64,000 bases of DNA from Cryptomeria japonica (lineage: Eukaryota > Streptophyta > Pinopsida > Cupressales > Cupressaceae): positions 24,985,860-25,049,859 of the forward strand of contig NC_081412.1 in the NCBI RefSeq assembly GCF_030272615.1. Direction: 5' to 3'. Every line of letters starts with the position of its first letter. The first letter of the stretch is position 1. Position numbers and translations under genes: made by a program. Shown here piece by piece: positions 12,205 to 25,714 of the stretch. The notes beneath the pieces were generated by a model. The model searched no databases, was not told where the DNA came from, and was given only the letters and a program-made list of their open reading frames with translations.

Positions 12205-13155
12205 TTAGTTTGAGATTAAAAAAATACCTTTTCTAGTCTGTGAAATATGCAACCCTAATAAAAATTTCATCTCTCCTATTATAGACATCTCAAATTCTTT
12301 TTGCATATCACCGAAAAATTTCATGCTCAAGTTATCATCACCTCCAAAGATAATATCATCAACAGAGACTTCAACAATCAAGATGTTATCATTCTCAATC
12401 TTAAAATACAAATTACTATCAGCAATCCCTTTATTAAATCCCAATTTCAACAAGTACTTATCCCATCTATCATACCAGGCCCTAAGGGCTTGTTTCAATC
12501 CATAAAGATATTTCTTTAGTTTACATACCATGTCCCCATCATCTGATAATGAAAATCCATCAAGTTGCTCAATGTAGACTTCTTCTGCAAGATCACAACT
12601 CAAAAAGCCAGATTTGACATCCATCTGATATACCTTGAAACCTTTATAAGCAGCATATGCAAGCAACAATCTAACAACTTCAAGTCTAGCCACTAAAGCA
12701 AAAGTCTCCTCATAATCAATTCCTTCTTTCTGTGAATATCCTTTGCATACCAGTCTTGCTTTATTTCTGACAACTTCATCGACTTCATTCAATATATTCC
12801 AGAATACCCATTTAGTACCAATAACATTCTTATCTTTAGGTCTAGGAAGAAGCTCCCATGTGTTATTCTTTTCAATCTGATCTAATTCTTCTTCCATAGC
12901 TCTCATCCAATTCTCATCTTTACAAGCCTCAACAACATCTTTAGGTTCAATTTTAGAAATCAAACACACCTCTTCAACAATTAGCCTTCTAGTCATCACA
13001 CCTTTATTTTTATTTCCAATAATCTGATTTTCTGAATGATTCATTCTTACATACCTCGGAGTCTTCTGATTATTTTGATTTTTAGGTTCCTGCATCACTC
13101 CACCGACAACAACAACATCTAGATTAACAGTTTCTACCGGATCATTATGATTCAA
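12205..13155 (-). pseudogene. Copia-1 reverse transcriptase domain
   Basis: A 316-codon open stretch holds the copia [75 protein letters not shown], and the catalytic box as [10 protein letters not shown] in place of the usual YVDD. The aspartate pair is kept but the Tyr is gone. The N-terminal 100 codons are the low-complexity linker after integrase. In-frame stops separate it from IN (TAA at 13186) and a frameshift separates it from RNase H. RT would copy the element's RNA in the cytoplasmic particle; this copy cannot make a full polyprotein. Confidence 0.9.
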
Positions 13156-13188
13156 TTCTTCAGTCTGAATAGGATTTAGAACGTTGTG

Positions 13189-14565
13189 TTAACCATCATC
13201 ATATCCACAAGCTCTGATATCTTTCCCAAGGTTCTCATCCACCTTCACATTTGCACTTTCCACTATCTTCCTCAATCTCTTATTGTAGCACCGATAGGCT
13301 TTGCTCTTTGTAGAATAACCCAAGAAAATTCCTTCATCACTTCTTGAATCAAGCTTTCCTATGTCCTTATCTGTCTTGATATAACATTTGCTACCAAATA
13401 CTCTAAAATATCTCATAGTAGGAACATAACCAAACCATAACTCATAAGGAGTCTTACCAATATCACCTTTATTATGAACTCGGTTGAATGTGTAAACAAC
13501 AGTGCTAATAGATTTTCTCCAATAGATCTTCAGAACATTTGCTTCAATCAGCATAGTCCTTGCAACATCCAAAACAATCATGTTCTTCCTTTCAACAACT
13601 CCATTCTGTTGAGGGGCTCTAGTTGCAGATAATTGTCTTATAATGCCATGCTTCTCACAGAATGAATTAAACTCATTAGAAAATAATTCTCCACCTCTAT
13701 CAAATCTCAAACATTTCACCTTCAATCTTGACTCAGTCTCAATCTTTGCTTTGGATATCTTGAAGTTTTCTATTGCTTCAGATTTTTCCTTCAAAAAGAC
13801 AACCCATGTCATCCTGGAATAATCATCAATTAGCAACATAAAATATATGTCTCCCTGCACACTTATAACATTTGTAGGTCCACACAGGTTAGTATACACA
13901 AGATCTAGCAATCCATCAGATGTATACTGCTTTCTCTTGAAACAATTTTTTGTTTGTTCACCCAATTGACATTCCTTACATACCAGATTAGTAGGCTTAA
14001 CAATCTTAGGTAGATCTCTAACAGCTTGAATAGAACTGATCTTAATCATTGAATCAAAATTAACATGACACATTCTCCTATGCCACAACCAACTTTCATC
14101 GATCTGAGGAATCAAGAAACTTTTCTCACCAACATTGAAATGAAAAATATTACCTTCAGTCTTAGTTCCAAATGCAATCTCTATACCAGAGCCATTTAGG
14201 ATCTTACATTTGCCATTCCTGAATTGTAAACCATAACCTTTGTCAACCATCTGTCTAACACTCAAAAGATTATTCTTCAAACATTCAACATACAAAACAT
14301 CATTAGTATTATACTTACCATCAAAAGAAATAGAACCTCTACCTCAAATCACACAAGCTTTGTCATCTCCAAATCTCACTATTCCAACATCATACCTTTT
14401 CATACTCACAAATTTCCTTTTATCACCTATCATATGATGTGAACAACCATTGTCTATTACCCATTCATCTCTTTCCTCAACTTTAGCAACTAGAATTTTC
14501 TCCTCAACAGTGTAGCTAGTAGAATCAATAGGTACAAGTCCATCTTCTTTAATGGTAAGAAACAC
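13189..14565 (-). pseudogene. Copia-1 protease and integrase
   Basis: 14565-14344 (minus) contains the protease start WVIDNGCSHHMIGDKRKF; the usual DSG reads DNG, so catalysis is probably lost. 14295-13189 is GAG-pre-integrase plus integrase: the HHCC zinc region (WHRRMCHVNFDSM, CKECQLGEQTK), then the DDE core. The first acidic position reads YTNLCGP where DLCGP is usual (Asp to Asn). The second sits in CLRFDRGGE and the Glu in QQNGVVERKN. The end has FLGYSTKSKAYRCYN. A TGA at 14341-14343 splits protease from integrase. Domain order PR-IN-RT confirms Ty1/copia. Confidence 0.9.
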
Positions 14566-14643
14566 AACTTCATCTCCTTCTGATTCTTCATCTGTAACAC
14601 CTTCACCAGTAGGATAATAACAGTTCTTTTGATTCCTATACTT

Positions 14644-15540
14644 CTAGTTAGACTTGTAAGACTTATTATACTTCACATGCTTCTCATATCTATCATTTTT
14701 GTCATGCTTATCAAATTTATCATGCCTATCATACTTAGCCATTCTCTTCAAGAACCTAGAAGCAAAATGTCCTACCTTATTGCAAGAGAAACATTTCAAG
14801 AGCAATTTTCCATCATACTTAGCTCCTTTAGGCAATCTTCGGGCAATCAATGCTTCAAGCTCATCTAGTTCACTTTCTTTCTCTTACATCTCTCTCCTTT
14901 ATCTTTCATATCTGGAAATTCTTCATTCTTTAGGTTCATACTTCTTTCTGGAAACAGATACTCTAAATGTTGTCTTAGACTTTCCATGCGATTCACCAAA
15001 TTCGCTCAGCTCAAATGCAACAATCTTTCCAACTAGCATATCTCTTGTCATTGTATTCACACTCTAGATCTCATCAATAGTAGCTACTTTATATTTATAA
15101 GCAAGAGGCAAAGATCTCAACACCTTAGCAACAATTTCATCTTCTTCAAGGGTTCCGCTAGCACACCTGATACCTAGGACAAGATCATTCACCTTAGCCA
15201 TAAAGGTATTTATTTTCTCATCTTCTCCCATATTTAGCATCTCATATTTCCCTTTCAAACTCTTCAACTTAGCAACTTTCACTTGTTTATCTCCTTCATA
15301 CAGGGTTCTAAGCTTCTCCCATATCTCATGTGCGGTCTGAAGTCCCATTACATTTGTCATCTCTGAATCAGTCGGGGAACTCAGAAATTCTTCCTTCACT
15401 CTAATATTATGTTCATCTTCCTTGATCTCATCAATAGTAACTGGTCCATTTAGAGGAGTAGAATAGATATTCTCTGTAATCTTCCATTAATCTTCTCCAA
15501 GACATCTTAAGTGCACTTTCATCCAATTCTTTTATATAGC
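14644..15540 (-). pseudogene. Copia-1 GAG
   Basis: 15399-15064 (minus) carries the copia capsid region: MKEEFLSSPTDSEM, AHEIWEKLRTLYEGD, KLKSLKGKYEMLNMGEDEKI and VLRSLPLAYKYKVATIDEI. 14850-14644 carries the zinc knuckle KCFSCNKVGHFASRF, in which the last Cys of CX2CX4HX4C is replaced by Phe. Several in-frame stops lie between (14851-15063) and at 14641. The true N-terminus should lie near 15500, a little inside the primer site. GAG would form the RNA-packaging particle. Confidence 0.85.
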
Positions 15541-15648
15541 ATATTTACTTCAATCAAATCTTGGACTCTCCTTCTTAAGGATAACACTTCCACTTCCAGT
15601 TGTCATCCTAGATCTCCTCAAGAGGTTAAGCTTCTTTCAGAGGATCTA

Positions 15649-15660
15649 GCTCTGATACCA
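15649..15660 (-). promoter_or_regulatory. Primer-binding site of Copia-1
   Basis: On the minus strand TGGTATCAGAGC, complementary to the 3' end of plant initiator Met-tRNA, lies two bases inside the 5' LTR end. Confidence 0.92.
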
Positions 15661-15662
15661 AT

Positions 15663-16987
15663 TATTGGAAACAACAATGAGGGAAAACTAGGAGGGGGGG
15701 TGAATCACTTTTCACCGGATCTACAAACTTAATCACAAAAATAGATTTGATAAACTGTAGCAACAACAAAGATAAGAAAATTGATAGCACAACACACAAC
15801 ACCAAGCTTTTGACATGGAAAACCCAGTTAAGGGAAAAATCACGGTGGAAACCTACCCACAATAAGATGATGCTTTGTAGTAGTATGTAAAAATATTACA
15901 ATGGGGAATGCACATGCATTCAGGCACACTGCCTAGAGCTCACTGCTCAAAAGATAATGACCCAGAAGGCTACAACTCTTAGGGAAATCTCATTGACTTA
16001 CAACAAGATTCAGACGACAATCCAGAAGGAATGAACTACAATAATAACATCTCCTAATGTTTGATGATTATTTCGGTTAACCACAAATGTCTTCCCTACA
16101 ACACCAATCTCTCATCAAACACAACACCGAAAGATGAATTCTTATTCGTACATACACCACTCTTTGATAATGCAAACATAAACACAACACCTAATTTACA
16201 TGACTATATCACCTATTTATACAATTCATCAACCTTGACAACAATGCCGGCTAAACCCTCAACTCACAATTATAAAATTACATCATATGATACAAAGATC
16301 GACCACCAGACCTTTATAATGATATACATGACATAACATGGACCTAAATCAAATCTCCAAACATGCAACACCACTGGAAATCATGTCAAGATCAACCACA
16401 ACACACTACACCACCAGGAAAACTGCATAACATGAAGAATATCATCGGTTCAGTAAAATCACCAAAAACTCGCACTACGATCAATGCGGATCATTAGGAA
16501 AAATAGGAGATGATTAGGAAACACCAAAAAGCACATTAGAATCATCAGAGACAATTGCACGAGCACCACTTAACAAATCTTCATCAATCAACATCTGAAA
16601 CTCAAGAACACTCAAACAACAAAAATTGTCACGAAGAAAGATAACTTGTAGAGCACCAAATCATGAACCATTTGAAATGAAGATACACAAGAGCATCCAA
16701 GACAATCTCCCAAAGACTCATCTCAAGATCTAATCCCACCAGAATATACCAAAGTAAATACTAAACTTTGCAAAGCACTGATCAGAAAAACAAACTGCAA
16801 AACCAGATCATATGCTCTGATTAATTAAGCTTCTCGGAACACCAAAACCAATACAAAAGAATATAGTGATACAAGAAATACTCCATACACCAAACCATAA
16901 ACCCAATGAACCAATCTGCAGTCACCAGAGCAGGAATATGTTGACATCAATGACAACAACATATCCTAGCAGCAACAATGTCCAACA
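15663..16987 (-). repeat. 5' LTR of Copia-1 (1325 bp)
   Basis: Pairs with 9785-11115. The outer end CCAACA at 16987 is followed by the TSD TTTAT. The inner end is TATTGG where the other LTR has TGTTGG. Confidence 0.9.
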
Positions 16988-16992
16988 TTTAT

Positions 16993-19900
16993 CCCTGTGA
17001 GAAAGAGGTCCCTGCCCTACCTAGCGACAATATAAAGGACAAATACCAATTTGAAGACAAGTTAAGGCATCAAAGACATACGTATAAATTAATAGTTCAT
17101 TATATTATTGATTATACTATTAGTTAAAAATAATATTAGTTAAAGTGATCAAAGGGTGTGATCTTGCTAAGGTAATACATTTTTATTGTATTCACCAAAA
17201 GTTGTGATTATAGTTAGTAATGACTTTCTAAACAAGTGTGATTTATGAATGGTTGTGTTTTATTAAAAGCAATAATAAAGAGTTATATGAAAAGGCATTC
17301 TTAATTGATAGAAAGAAGATATGAATAGGGATTGCAATGAAGATAGATGGAGTGTGTGTGGTGTGAGTACAGATCAAGAGCATTTAGTCACATACACCAA
17401 GGGTCTCATACATAGAGAAATGAATTGATAAAGCATATTAATGAGGAATATATAGAAGACCGCTGCAAATTTATTTTGAAGGTTGTATGACAATTTTATA
17501 AGGATACTTACAATCAATTTTGTGGAAAAAAATTTGTCACTGTAATCGCACATATAAGGAAGAATTCATAGAAGATTTTGAAGTAGAAATCATGGAATAT
17601 TTATAAAGATATTATACCAAATTTGTGAAGGAGTTCATAACAAATTTTTAAGAAGAAATTATGATAAATTTATGAAGATATTATAGAAAATTTCAAGAAA
17701 ACAATATATCAATCTTGAGGAATAGAGTTATTCTAAATTGTGGATCCATCATCTATTGATTAAGAAAAAATTCTAAGGTGGAAATTTGAATGAGGGGTTG
17801 GTGCCTCTAGTGGGAAAGTGCACATGTATTAGAATGAGGGGTTGGTGCCTTTAGTGAGTTGGTACCTATGGATTTGTAAAAGAAGTTTTCTATATATAGC
17901 GAAGCTATTTTACTATGGTTTTCTCTCGTAAGTGTTTCCACATATATATCGTGTGCTCAACTTGTAATGCATAATAGTTAGTTCCGTATTAATGTAAATA
18001 TGAAATGAGAATTTTAATGGGATCAAGTTGGATGCTTATACTATCAAGTTAAAAAAAAGTAAGAGTTTTTCGTTATATTGATTATGAGAAATGGCAAGTC
18101 TTCTTATCTAAATTGAGGTTTGTTAGCAAACCTCCCTCTCCCCTATCCAAAATGTGTATGAATAGATGTATAATCAACATATAGTTATAACTTACTCCAC
18201 ATACAATTTTTTGATGATCAAATTTGAGAGGATAATATTACACCAAACTTACAATAGTGGTGGTTTCTAGTCTAGAAGTAATTTTGTGGCTCTACAAGCT
18301 CCATTATAATTTATGGATGTGATAAGGTTAGGAATCATAAGTATTGTTCATTTCATCATCAAGACACTCATTCATGAGGTAAACTTATAAATAATGACAA
18401 TGATGATTTTATCAATGAGTATGCATTTTTGTTGACATTTTCCAAATTTAAAATCTTATATGGCATTTTGCATATCTAAAACCCTATTTTTTTTAATCAA
18501 AAGTATAAACCCTAATCCTTTGAATTCAATGTGAAAAAAATGGCATACATCCTGGTTTGAGAATTTTGACAATGTCAACAAGGATTCAATGGCTAACAAA
18601 TCTTATTGTGAAAAGATGACACACATCCTAGATTGATACTTTTATGATACCTTAAGGGATTGTTGGTTCCCAAATCAACATATTTTGAGTCCTAAACGAA
18701 TTACCACTAACTTATCAACAGACTCAGAAAAGGATTTGGCCAACGAACGATATTCAATCACAAGACTATGATCGCCTACACTTTAGGCTCTGCAAAACCA
18801 AAGTGGGTCTCCCTTGCAATGTCCTAATGACCTACACCAATTTTATGCTTATACATTGCATACTACAACAGATTATCCTAATGAAAATATACTAAGGAAA
18901 GGTAAATAAACTCCTGGTTTTGGCTACGAGCTCAATTTATACGCATATATGCAACCATTAGGACTAGTTTCTAAACTAACACTACTCCTAATACAAAAAT
19001 GAAATTATATTGAGAATATATGGGACCAACTAAACCAGAACTTGCAAATTATTGACCAGAGCCAAAGAGAGGGCATCATAGTCATATGAAAAATCCACCT
19101 ATGTTGTTACATTCAAACATGTTTTGAAGATCTTCTAGATGCTATTAACTTGTAATAACAAGACTACTAAAACAATATCAAATAACCATCCCTAGTAATC
19201 CACCTAAAAACACAAAAAACCCATCACATTCATGAAAGCTCTTACTGTATCCCTTGGAAAGAAAGCAATCACAGAAAATACAACTCATAGCAGCAATTAT
19301 GCCTGAAGAATGAAAATAATACTTGATTATTTGACTCAAAGAAGTTTACATTCCCTGTTAGAGACAATCATCTCATAAGGTAAAATCATAAAGCACATTT
19401 CAAACCACAAAAAATTCACAACTAAGACTAACTTTCATATACTTGGCCCTAATTGAAAACACTTTACAAAATTTACAAATTTTTTGTCCGCCTCTACAAT
19501 AATGAAAATTGGAACCCCTTAGAATGAAGAAGAGAAAAGAATGAAAAGAGAAATCAGGAACCCTAGAGAAGCCCTAAAATGAGCCACAAAATGACACATG
19601 GCAAGTCTATATGAATTTCACATCTCTAAAAATATGCACTTTTCTCTCTCTGTCTCTTGACCCGCACCTTGAATTTGCTAAAGAAATTTGGAAAATCTAA
19701 AAAAGGTCTTTGCAGTCACACAACTTTTGTGACCAAAGATCTCCTGATTTTTTTTTTCCATCTGGGCCTCTGTTTCTCAGTTTGTAGCTTGCCTTTTCTC
19801 TCTATCCATAAATAGAAGACATCCCTCTTTGGCTGTAGCTTGCCTTTTCTCTCTATCCATAAATAGAAGACTTCCCTCTTTGGCTGGCCTGGCTTTCAGC

Positions 19901-21063
19901 ATGCATCTGCTCTCTGATTGAAAATAGAAAATATTCCCCTTCATGTTGACAACTCAATTTTATCCTGTCATTTTCCCCTTTTATATATGTGAAGATATTT
20001 CCTTTAGTCAAAATAAAATGAGAAACATTTCACTAATTATTCTAAAACAACATATTTCACCTCTGGTGAAAATAACTTCTTCTCTGCAAATAGTTTTCAA
20101 ATTTTTTGAAAAATGCCTCCTTACTGCAATTTTCTTATGAGTAAGAAATAACTCCACTTCAGTAAAATAACCTCTCAAATTCATTTACTAAATCTCCCTT
20201 TACTATCTCCCCATTAATAACTTCACTTTTCATAAGGCATTTCCAGTATTTACTATCTTGGAGTAATTTTTCATTTTTTGTGTAATGGTAAGGTCATTGG
20301 CCCACATCTTCTAATATTCACTTGGGTGAAAAGGGGGTATTTACTGCTGAACATCTAGCCATGATAATTTTTTTCCCAGTGAGTTGTTGATGAGGCCATA
20401 TTTACGTTTTTCATGAAGAACATAATGTTGTCACATCATATTATCCTAGCCAGGAAATACAACAATACTTTTTCCCGTCGCCCAAGTGATTTCCATCCTA
20501 CCTGAAAAATACCCTTGACAAATATTTTTGTCCCCCACTTCATCCCTAATCTCTTTTGTGATATAATATTTTTAATTAGATATGAAATATTTACTTGCAG
20601 CAAATCCAGTAAAACTAGCTTCCATCTATCACCCACAGACATTCATCTTCACACTCTCTCTGTGCAATACCTTCTGGTGAATCATTTGCAACAAGCCAAT
20701 TGTCCTTATTTTTAAATCAATACATTGCCATTACGCAACCCTAATTTCCATCGTAGCCCAAGATCACTGCAAAATTACTCTGGACTAAGAAACACAACCC
20801 AAGCCTTAGATCCCACTCCTCAACACAAAACTTGCATTTGCAAGGCATCACAAATCAATACTTTCCTTGTGTCATTTGATACATACTTAGTTTCCCAATG
20901 CGTTGTCTATTATTGAAGAGAGGAGCAATATGACAAAGATCATTCCTATGAAAATGCATAATGTTGACGTTAATTGCATCACTGATATAAAACAATTCCA
21001 GTATTTGCATTGAATGATTCTCACGCCTTGCCTACACTTCCACATTCTAGATGTGTTTGAGCA
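16993..21063. other. Long interval without a recognisable gene
   Basis: About 4 kb of AT-rich DNA. Between about 17460 and 17720 a loose motif of TTTATGAAGATATTATA with AAATTT recurs several times. A 51-bp duplication lies at 19783-19884. Short open frames such as 19943-20140 and 20725-20916 have no recognisable domain. I see no splice-supported gene, RNA gene or LTR end here. Confidence 0.5.
19783..19884 (+). repeat. Direct tandem duplication, 2 x 51 bp
   Basis: TGTAGCTTGCCTTTTCTC begins both copies (19783 and 19834). They run to GGC near 19884 with one visible difference (ACATCCC versus ACTTCCC). Confidence 0.85.
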
Positions 21064-22128
21064 ATGGCAGTTCCAATATATAGAAAAAATTTCTTCAGCG
21101 CCTCGCTAAACACTCCAAAGCTCCATTTGTGTAGGGCAGAGGGGACATTGGAAAGGGTCATGGAACTTGGCATTCACCCCTACATTTGCACAAAAGAGAT
21201 TGATCCCTTCATTCATTCTCGCATTCTCAATCTTACAGACCAGGAGGAGTACGATGCGGAAATATTTTCTTCTAGCATAGTTATCGGGACACCAAGTTTC
21301 CAGATCAAAGCCCTAAAGCTTGAAGCCCATCATAATATGTTATTGATAGATGCATAGTAATTTCTGCCTTTTGCGCTCCATTTGTTGTTATGATTCCTAT
21401 GGACATCAATGCAACCCCCTCTCACTACTAGCGACATCCACTGCTCTATGCATTATCCCAAGGGCTGCCCATATCTCCCTTATGTCATTGTTGCCCCGTG
21501 CACAAGCCTGGGTGCCCTCTCCTTGGATATATTTCATGTTTCTTAGGCAAATCAGTTTGTCTAGATCCTTATGTTCTTCACATAAATGCAGGAGTTGCAA
21601 CTGCAATTATTAAAGATCTCATGCCCTACTATGTGGACATATTGAATAATGCATCTTCATCCATCAACCCCATGCAACTTCAATGCCCACTAAATAATCT
21701 CCTCTACATTGCTTGAGGGCATCACGTAAAGCTCACAGACAAGTTTTATTCGCTCAAATTACTTCATTATCTCCTGCAAATGAGTGAATCTGCTCGATGC
21801 TACATGTGCATCGTGCCTTCTATAGAAGATAGAAGTCTAGGGCACCATCTGGATCACTTCCTTAGTGTAAATCATAATACTATCCATCTGGGTCAACCAG
21901 TGGCATACAAAAATGCAGGATTTGACATTATATGTTTACACAATACAACATTATTCTTGGCCTGAGAATGATCACAAAATGGATATGTTATTCCCCACCC
22001 CCTTCACCAGTGTTTACTGCCCAAGGATGCAGTTATAGTGCTTGACATGCTTATTTTAGGGTTTTTGCTTGGACGGGAGCGTTCCCTAGTATCCTGTGCT
22101 TTAACTCTACCCCCCTTTTTTACCTTGT
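21064..22128 (+). pseudogene. Unrecognised broken coding frame
   Basis: I do not recognise this protein. A 97-codon open stretch (21064-21357) is followed, after a frame change near 21355, by one frame that runs from about 21360 to 22128 with only four stops (TAG at 21429, TGA at 21714, 21963 and 21969). Random sequence of this composition would give a stop about every 15-20 codons. Visible features are a Cys-rich patch (LCHCCPVHKPGCPLLGYISC, near 21470-21540), APFVVMIPMDINATPSHY before it and GVATAIIKDLMPYYVDIL after it. There is no transposon motif. It could be a decayed host gene fragment or an unknown repeat; coding origin is an inference from frame openness alone. Confidence 0.35.
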
Positions 22129-24199
22129 AGGGTGGCAAGAGAGAACTAATTCTCTTTTTCCCCGCTAGCCTGCATTTTTTCTTCTTTCACTACAAACTCT
22201 TGCAGGGCAACAATGGAGATTAAATTATTTCTCTCCCCGCCAACCCGCAAAGAAGGGGTGTCCTTCCTAGCTTCAAATATTATGCGGGGTATAAACTTAA
22301 TAAAATCTCTCATCCTTTTATATTTTAATTTTATTTTCTTTACATATCCCTTATAGACCCCATATAAATTTTGGAGGCAATGAGATTAATTTCATTAAAA
22401 TTTAAATCATCATAAAAATGATTTTTTCACATGCTTTTTCCGACACTTGTTGCTTAATGGTGAAGATTTCTCTCTTTCAATAGATCCAAATAGCAAACTT
22501 GCTTAGCTATCACTTAAACAAAAAATTGTTTTGAATCTTTTCATTTAAACCAACTCAACATGTAATATTATTTAAAACAAGATAATTTAAACATTACATC
22601 CTCTTTCAAATGACTTCAGTCTACTTCAATGGGCCTCATCATTAGTCGGGCTCCAAGCGGGCTTGACTAAAAAAAAATCGTTTACGGGCAATTGACTTTG
22701 AGAAATAACCTCAAAAAAATTTGAACACATTCTGCATTTCAAAATTTGAGCAAGAGACCATTTAAATTTGACGTTTTACACCTTTGAGTTATGTCCAGTA
22801 ACACCTGAGTAGCCTCTGGAACTAGCTTCGAAAATTGATCAAAACACTTGATTAATTCTTGAAATCTGGCACACTGGAAGAATGTTATATATAGAATTCA
22901 AAGCATCAAATAGATTCACAAAATGATGTTAGAGGTGAAATATTTTAATCCTTAAAGTTGGATACTTGGTCATTTAATGAAAATGCACTTTTCAAATCGC
23001 ACTGAAAGCCACTTAATCATTGATTTGAAAAAAATGTCAAATCTTTGTTTCACAGGTTGCCAGTTGGCACACTAATACATCTAGATACCCTGAGTATGCA
23101 TGCAAGAGGGCTTAGCCTAATTTGATCATATGTGTGAAATATTAACCGTCAAACTTGTCTTCTCTGAAAGATTTTGAATATGTTGATTGTGAACCTTGAA
23201 GAGGTGCATTTGGAACAGGCTTTGAAAAAATACTAAATGATGAGTTGGGGGGCTATAAACTGGCCAAGTGGTAGATAATATTATAGAAAATAGTGGGGAA
23301 CACTCATTTTTTATGCAGGTCATCAAGGTCAACAAATATAAACTCGAATGTGAGGCTAATTTCTGTAAATTTACATAGTTTAGTTTACAAATCTGAACTT
23401 TTTGCAAACGGAATAGACTTTGAAAAATTATCAAATGGACACATGGGGCTATGCCAACTAGAATGGGGATTCTTAAAAATGCAGAGATTCATGGACAACT
23501 GACAGTTGGGCTTAATCTTTACTAGGCATAAAAATGCAACCTCCCAAAGTTGGCCTACTTAGAAAATTCAAGCATATGAAAACAACAAACCAACTTTTGG
23601 ACCTCTAAACAAGGGCATAAAAAATGTTCATTCAGGGCTGCAATCTGGCATATGGAATCCCATAAGTTTTCTCAACACTTCCCTAAGAGCATTTAGCATG
23701 ATAATCAAGGGGTGCAAAATTATAGGTTGTCAAATTGAGCAACTTAGGCTTGTTTAGCAGGGGTGATTCTGAGTGCACTAGACAAAATTTTGCATGGGCC
23801 TTGAAAATTTTACCAAAATTTTGAAAGTCCCAACAGGGACAAAAAAAAAAATAGTGTGCATACATATTACATTATAGAGGCAAAAAAAAGAGCCCAAAAA
23901 TAGCAACGGGTCCTTTTTTTGGCTCCTTTCCATGAACATAGTTCCAAGCAATAGGCATGTTGTTCGGCGAATTCTAAGTGAAATGCTTGGGCCCTCAATT
24001 CTTTAGTTTTTATATTTTAGAGACTCAATCAAAAGGTATTTGATTGAATAGGTTTTGATGCCCTCCTAAATGGCACAAGATTAGTCTATGATCAAATAAC
24101 ACAAAAACACACAAAATATTAGTGTTAGTCAATCGAAAACTAATCTAAAAAGGCATACCAAAAGAGAGACTACAAGCATGCAAGCATATTTAACTATCT
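22129..24199. other. Interval without a recognisable gene
   Basis: About 2 kb. Short frames such as 23126-23434 (minus) and 23293-23502 (plus) overlap each other and show no domain. No LTR boundary, primer site or tandem array is evident. Confidence 0.5.
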
Positions 24200-24907
24200 A
24201 AGCAAACATGATGAGGCATCTCCAAATACCTCCTAACATACTCTTAGTTCCTTCTCCCTTGTTCCTCTCCTCTCCAAGTTCCAAAATAGTGTAGCTCTCA
24301 GCAGCTTTTTGCACTATGGATGCTTATGGAGGATTGAGATTTAATATTAAGCTTCAAATATGAAATGAAAAGCTAAATACTATGCTATTGATGCTAAAAT
24401 GATATATTTTAACTAAAAATGATAAGATGTTAGATTGCTTATGCTAAATGCTCTCTAAAAATGTCTATAGCCTAAATGCATACAAGTTTTCAGGATCTAG
24501 ATTATGAAGGAATGGGCTCTATTTATAGGAAAAATGGAGCAATGGATGGCCAGGATTGAAAGGTTTAATCAAGGGTCAAGCTTGAAAGTTGGGGATCCAT
24601 GTGCACAATTTGCACCAATGAAATGGTCGCAAGTGTCAACATAAGATTGGGTTGAGAGAAGAGGTTGGAGGCATTAAATGCCTGAGGAGACCTCATGGTT
24701 ATCTAGAAGGTAAGGGTCAAGCCTAAATTAGGATTACCCACTGGATTAGGAGTTAATGCAAGGATAAACCTTTGTGCAAATGATTAAGAGATAATCATGG
24801 TCAAAGCATTAAAGGCTTGATGAGACCCTTGGGCTGGGTAGAGGTTGAGTCAAAACAAATATTTTAACCATGTGGGAGGGTTTGAGGTAACCATTAATGG
24901 TTATTGG

Positions 24908-25070
24908 AGACTTTGGGGATTAAGTGGTTGAAGGTTGAAAGCCTTCAATGGTTATCAAAGACTTTGAGCCATTTAGTGGCTGAAGGTTGGAAGCTTTCAA
25001 AGGTTATCCAAGACTTTGAGACATTTAGTGGTTGAAGGTTGAAAGTCTTTAATGGTTATCAAAGACTTTT
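24908..25070 (-). repeat. Tandem repeat of about 52 bp, 3 units, in element C LTR
   Basis: AGACTTTG starts recur at 24908, 24959 and 25011, with the next partial one at 25063. Each is followed by ATTTAGTGGTTGAAGGTTG-like sequence and TTATCMAAG. Confidence 0.75.
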
Positions 25071-25476
25071 AGGCTTTGAGAAGTGACTCCATTTTGCTTA
25101 GGAATGTGACAATAATTAGGGGATGGATTAAGTTAATTAGGAAGGGGTTAGAAGAATCTAGAAGGGGATTAGACTTTGCAAGTGGATTTGGTGGGTGAGG
25201 GAAAATAGGATTTTATTAAAATAAAAATTCATTTATTTCAATAAATGTGTGCAAGTTGTATTTGGATAAATATTCAAATAAATATTAATTTATTTAAATG
25301 AGAAAAAGGAAGATAAAGCATTAAAATGCTTGAAGACTTTGAGGGGAACCATTAAAGGCTTGAAGACTTTAAGGAAAACCATTAAAGTCTTAAGAAGACT
25401 ATAGAAGGAAGCCATCAAGTTTGAAGACTTTAAAGCCATCAAGTTTGAATACTTTAAGGGAAACCATTAAAGGTTT

Positions 25477-25714
25477 CAAGTGGGTGAGGATAAATAGGAT
25501 TTTAAATAAATAATTTATTTAAAATAGTTGTGCAACTTGCTTTTGTAGGAAAATACAAGTGGGTGGAGGATAAAGGTGATTTAAATAAATTATTTATTTA
25601 AAATAATTGTGCAACTTGCATTTGTAGGAAAATGCAAGTGGGTAGAGGATAAAGGTGATTTAAATAAATGTTAATTTATTTAAATGTGAGAGGTGGGATT
25701 TAAATAAATATTAA
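25477..25714 (-). repeat. Tandem repeat of about 79 bp, 3 units, in element C LTR
   Basis: CAAGTGGGTRGAGGATAAA-type starts at 25477, 25556 and 25635. Each is followed by ATTTAAATAAA/TTATTTATTTAAA and TGCAACTTGCWTTTGTAGG. The third unit runs into plain AT-rich palindromes. Confidence 0.7.

Larger units (their letters stand above)
9785..16987 (-). mobile_element. Copia-1: complete but inactive Ty1/copia element
   Basis: A 7.2-kb element on the minus strand with LTRs at both ends and a perfect 5-bp TSD, TTTAT, at 9780-9784 and 16988-16992. LTR ends form the TGTTGG...CCAACA inverted pair; the inner end of the 5' LTR is mutated to TATTGG on the plus strand. Primer site and purine tract are both in place. 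The polyprotein runs GAG, PR, IN, RT, RH as in copia elements, in one frame except for a frameshift near 12216. The two LTRs differ at roughly one base in eight to ten by eye, so the insertion is old. Confidence 0.92.

Noticed and set aside
15649-15660. tRNA-like sequence as a tRNA gene
   Set aside because: Only 12 bases complementary to the tRNA 3' end, exactly where a copia primer site should be.
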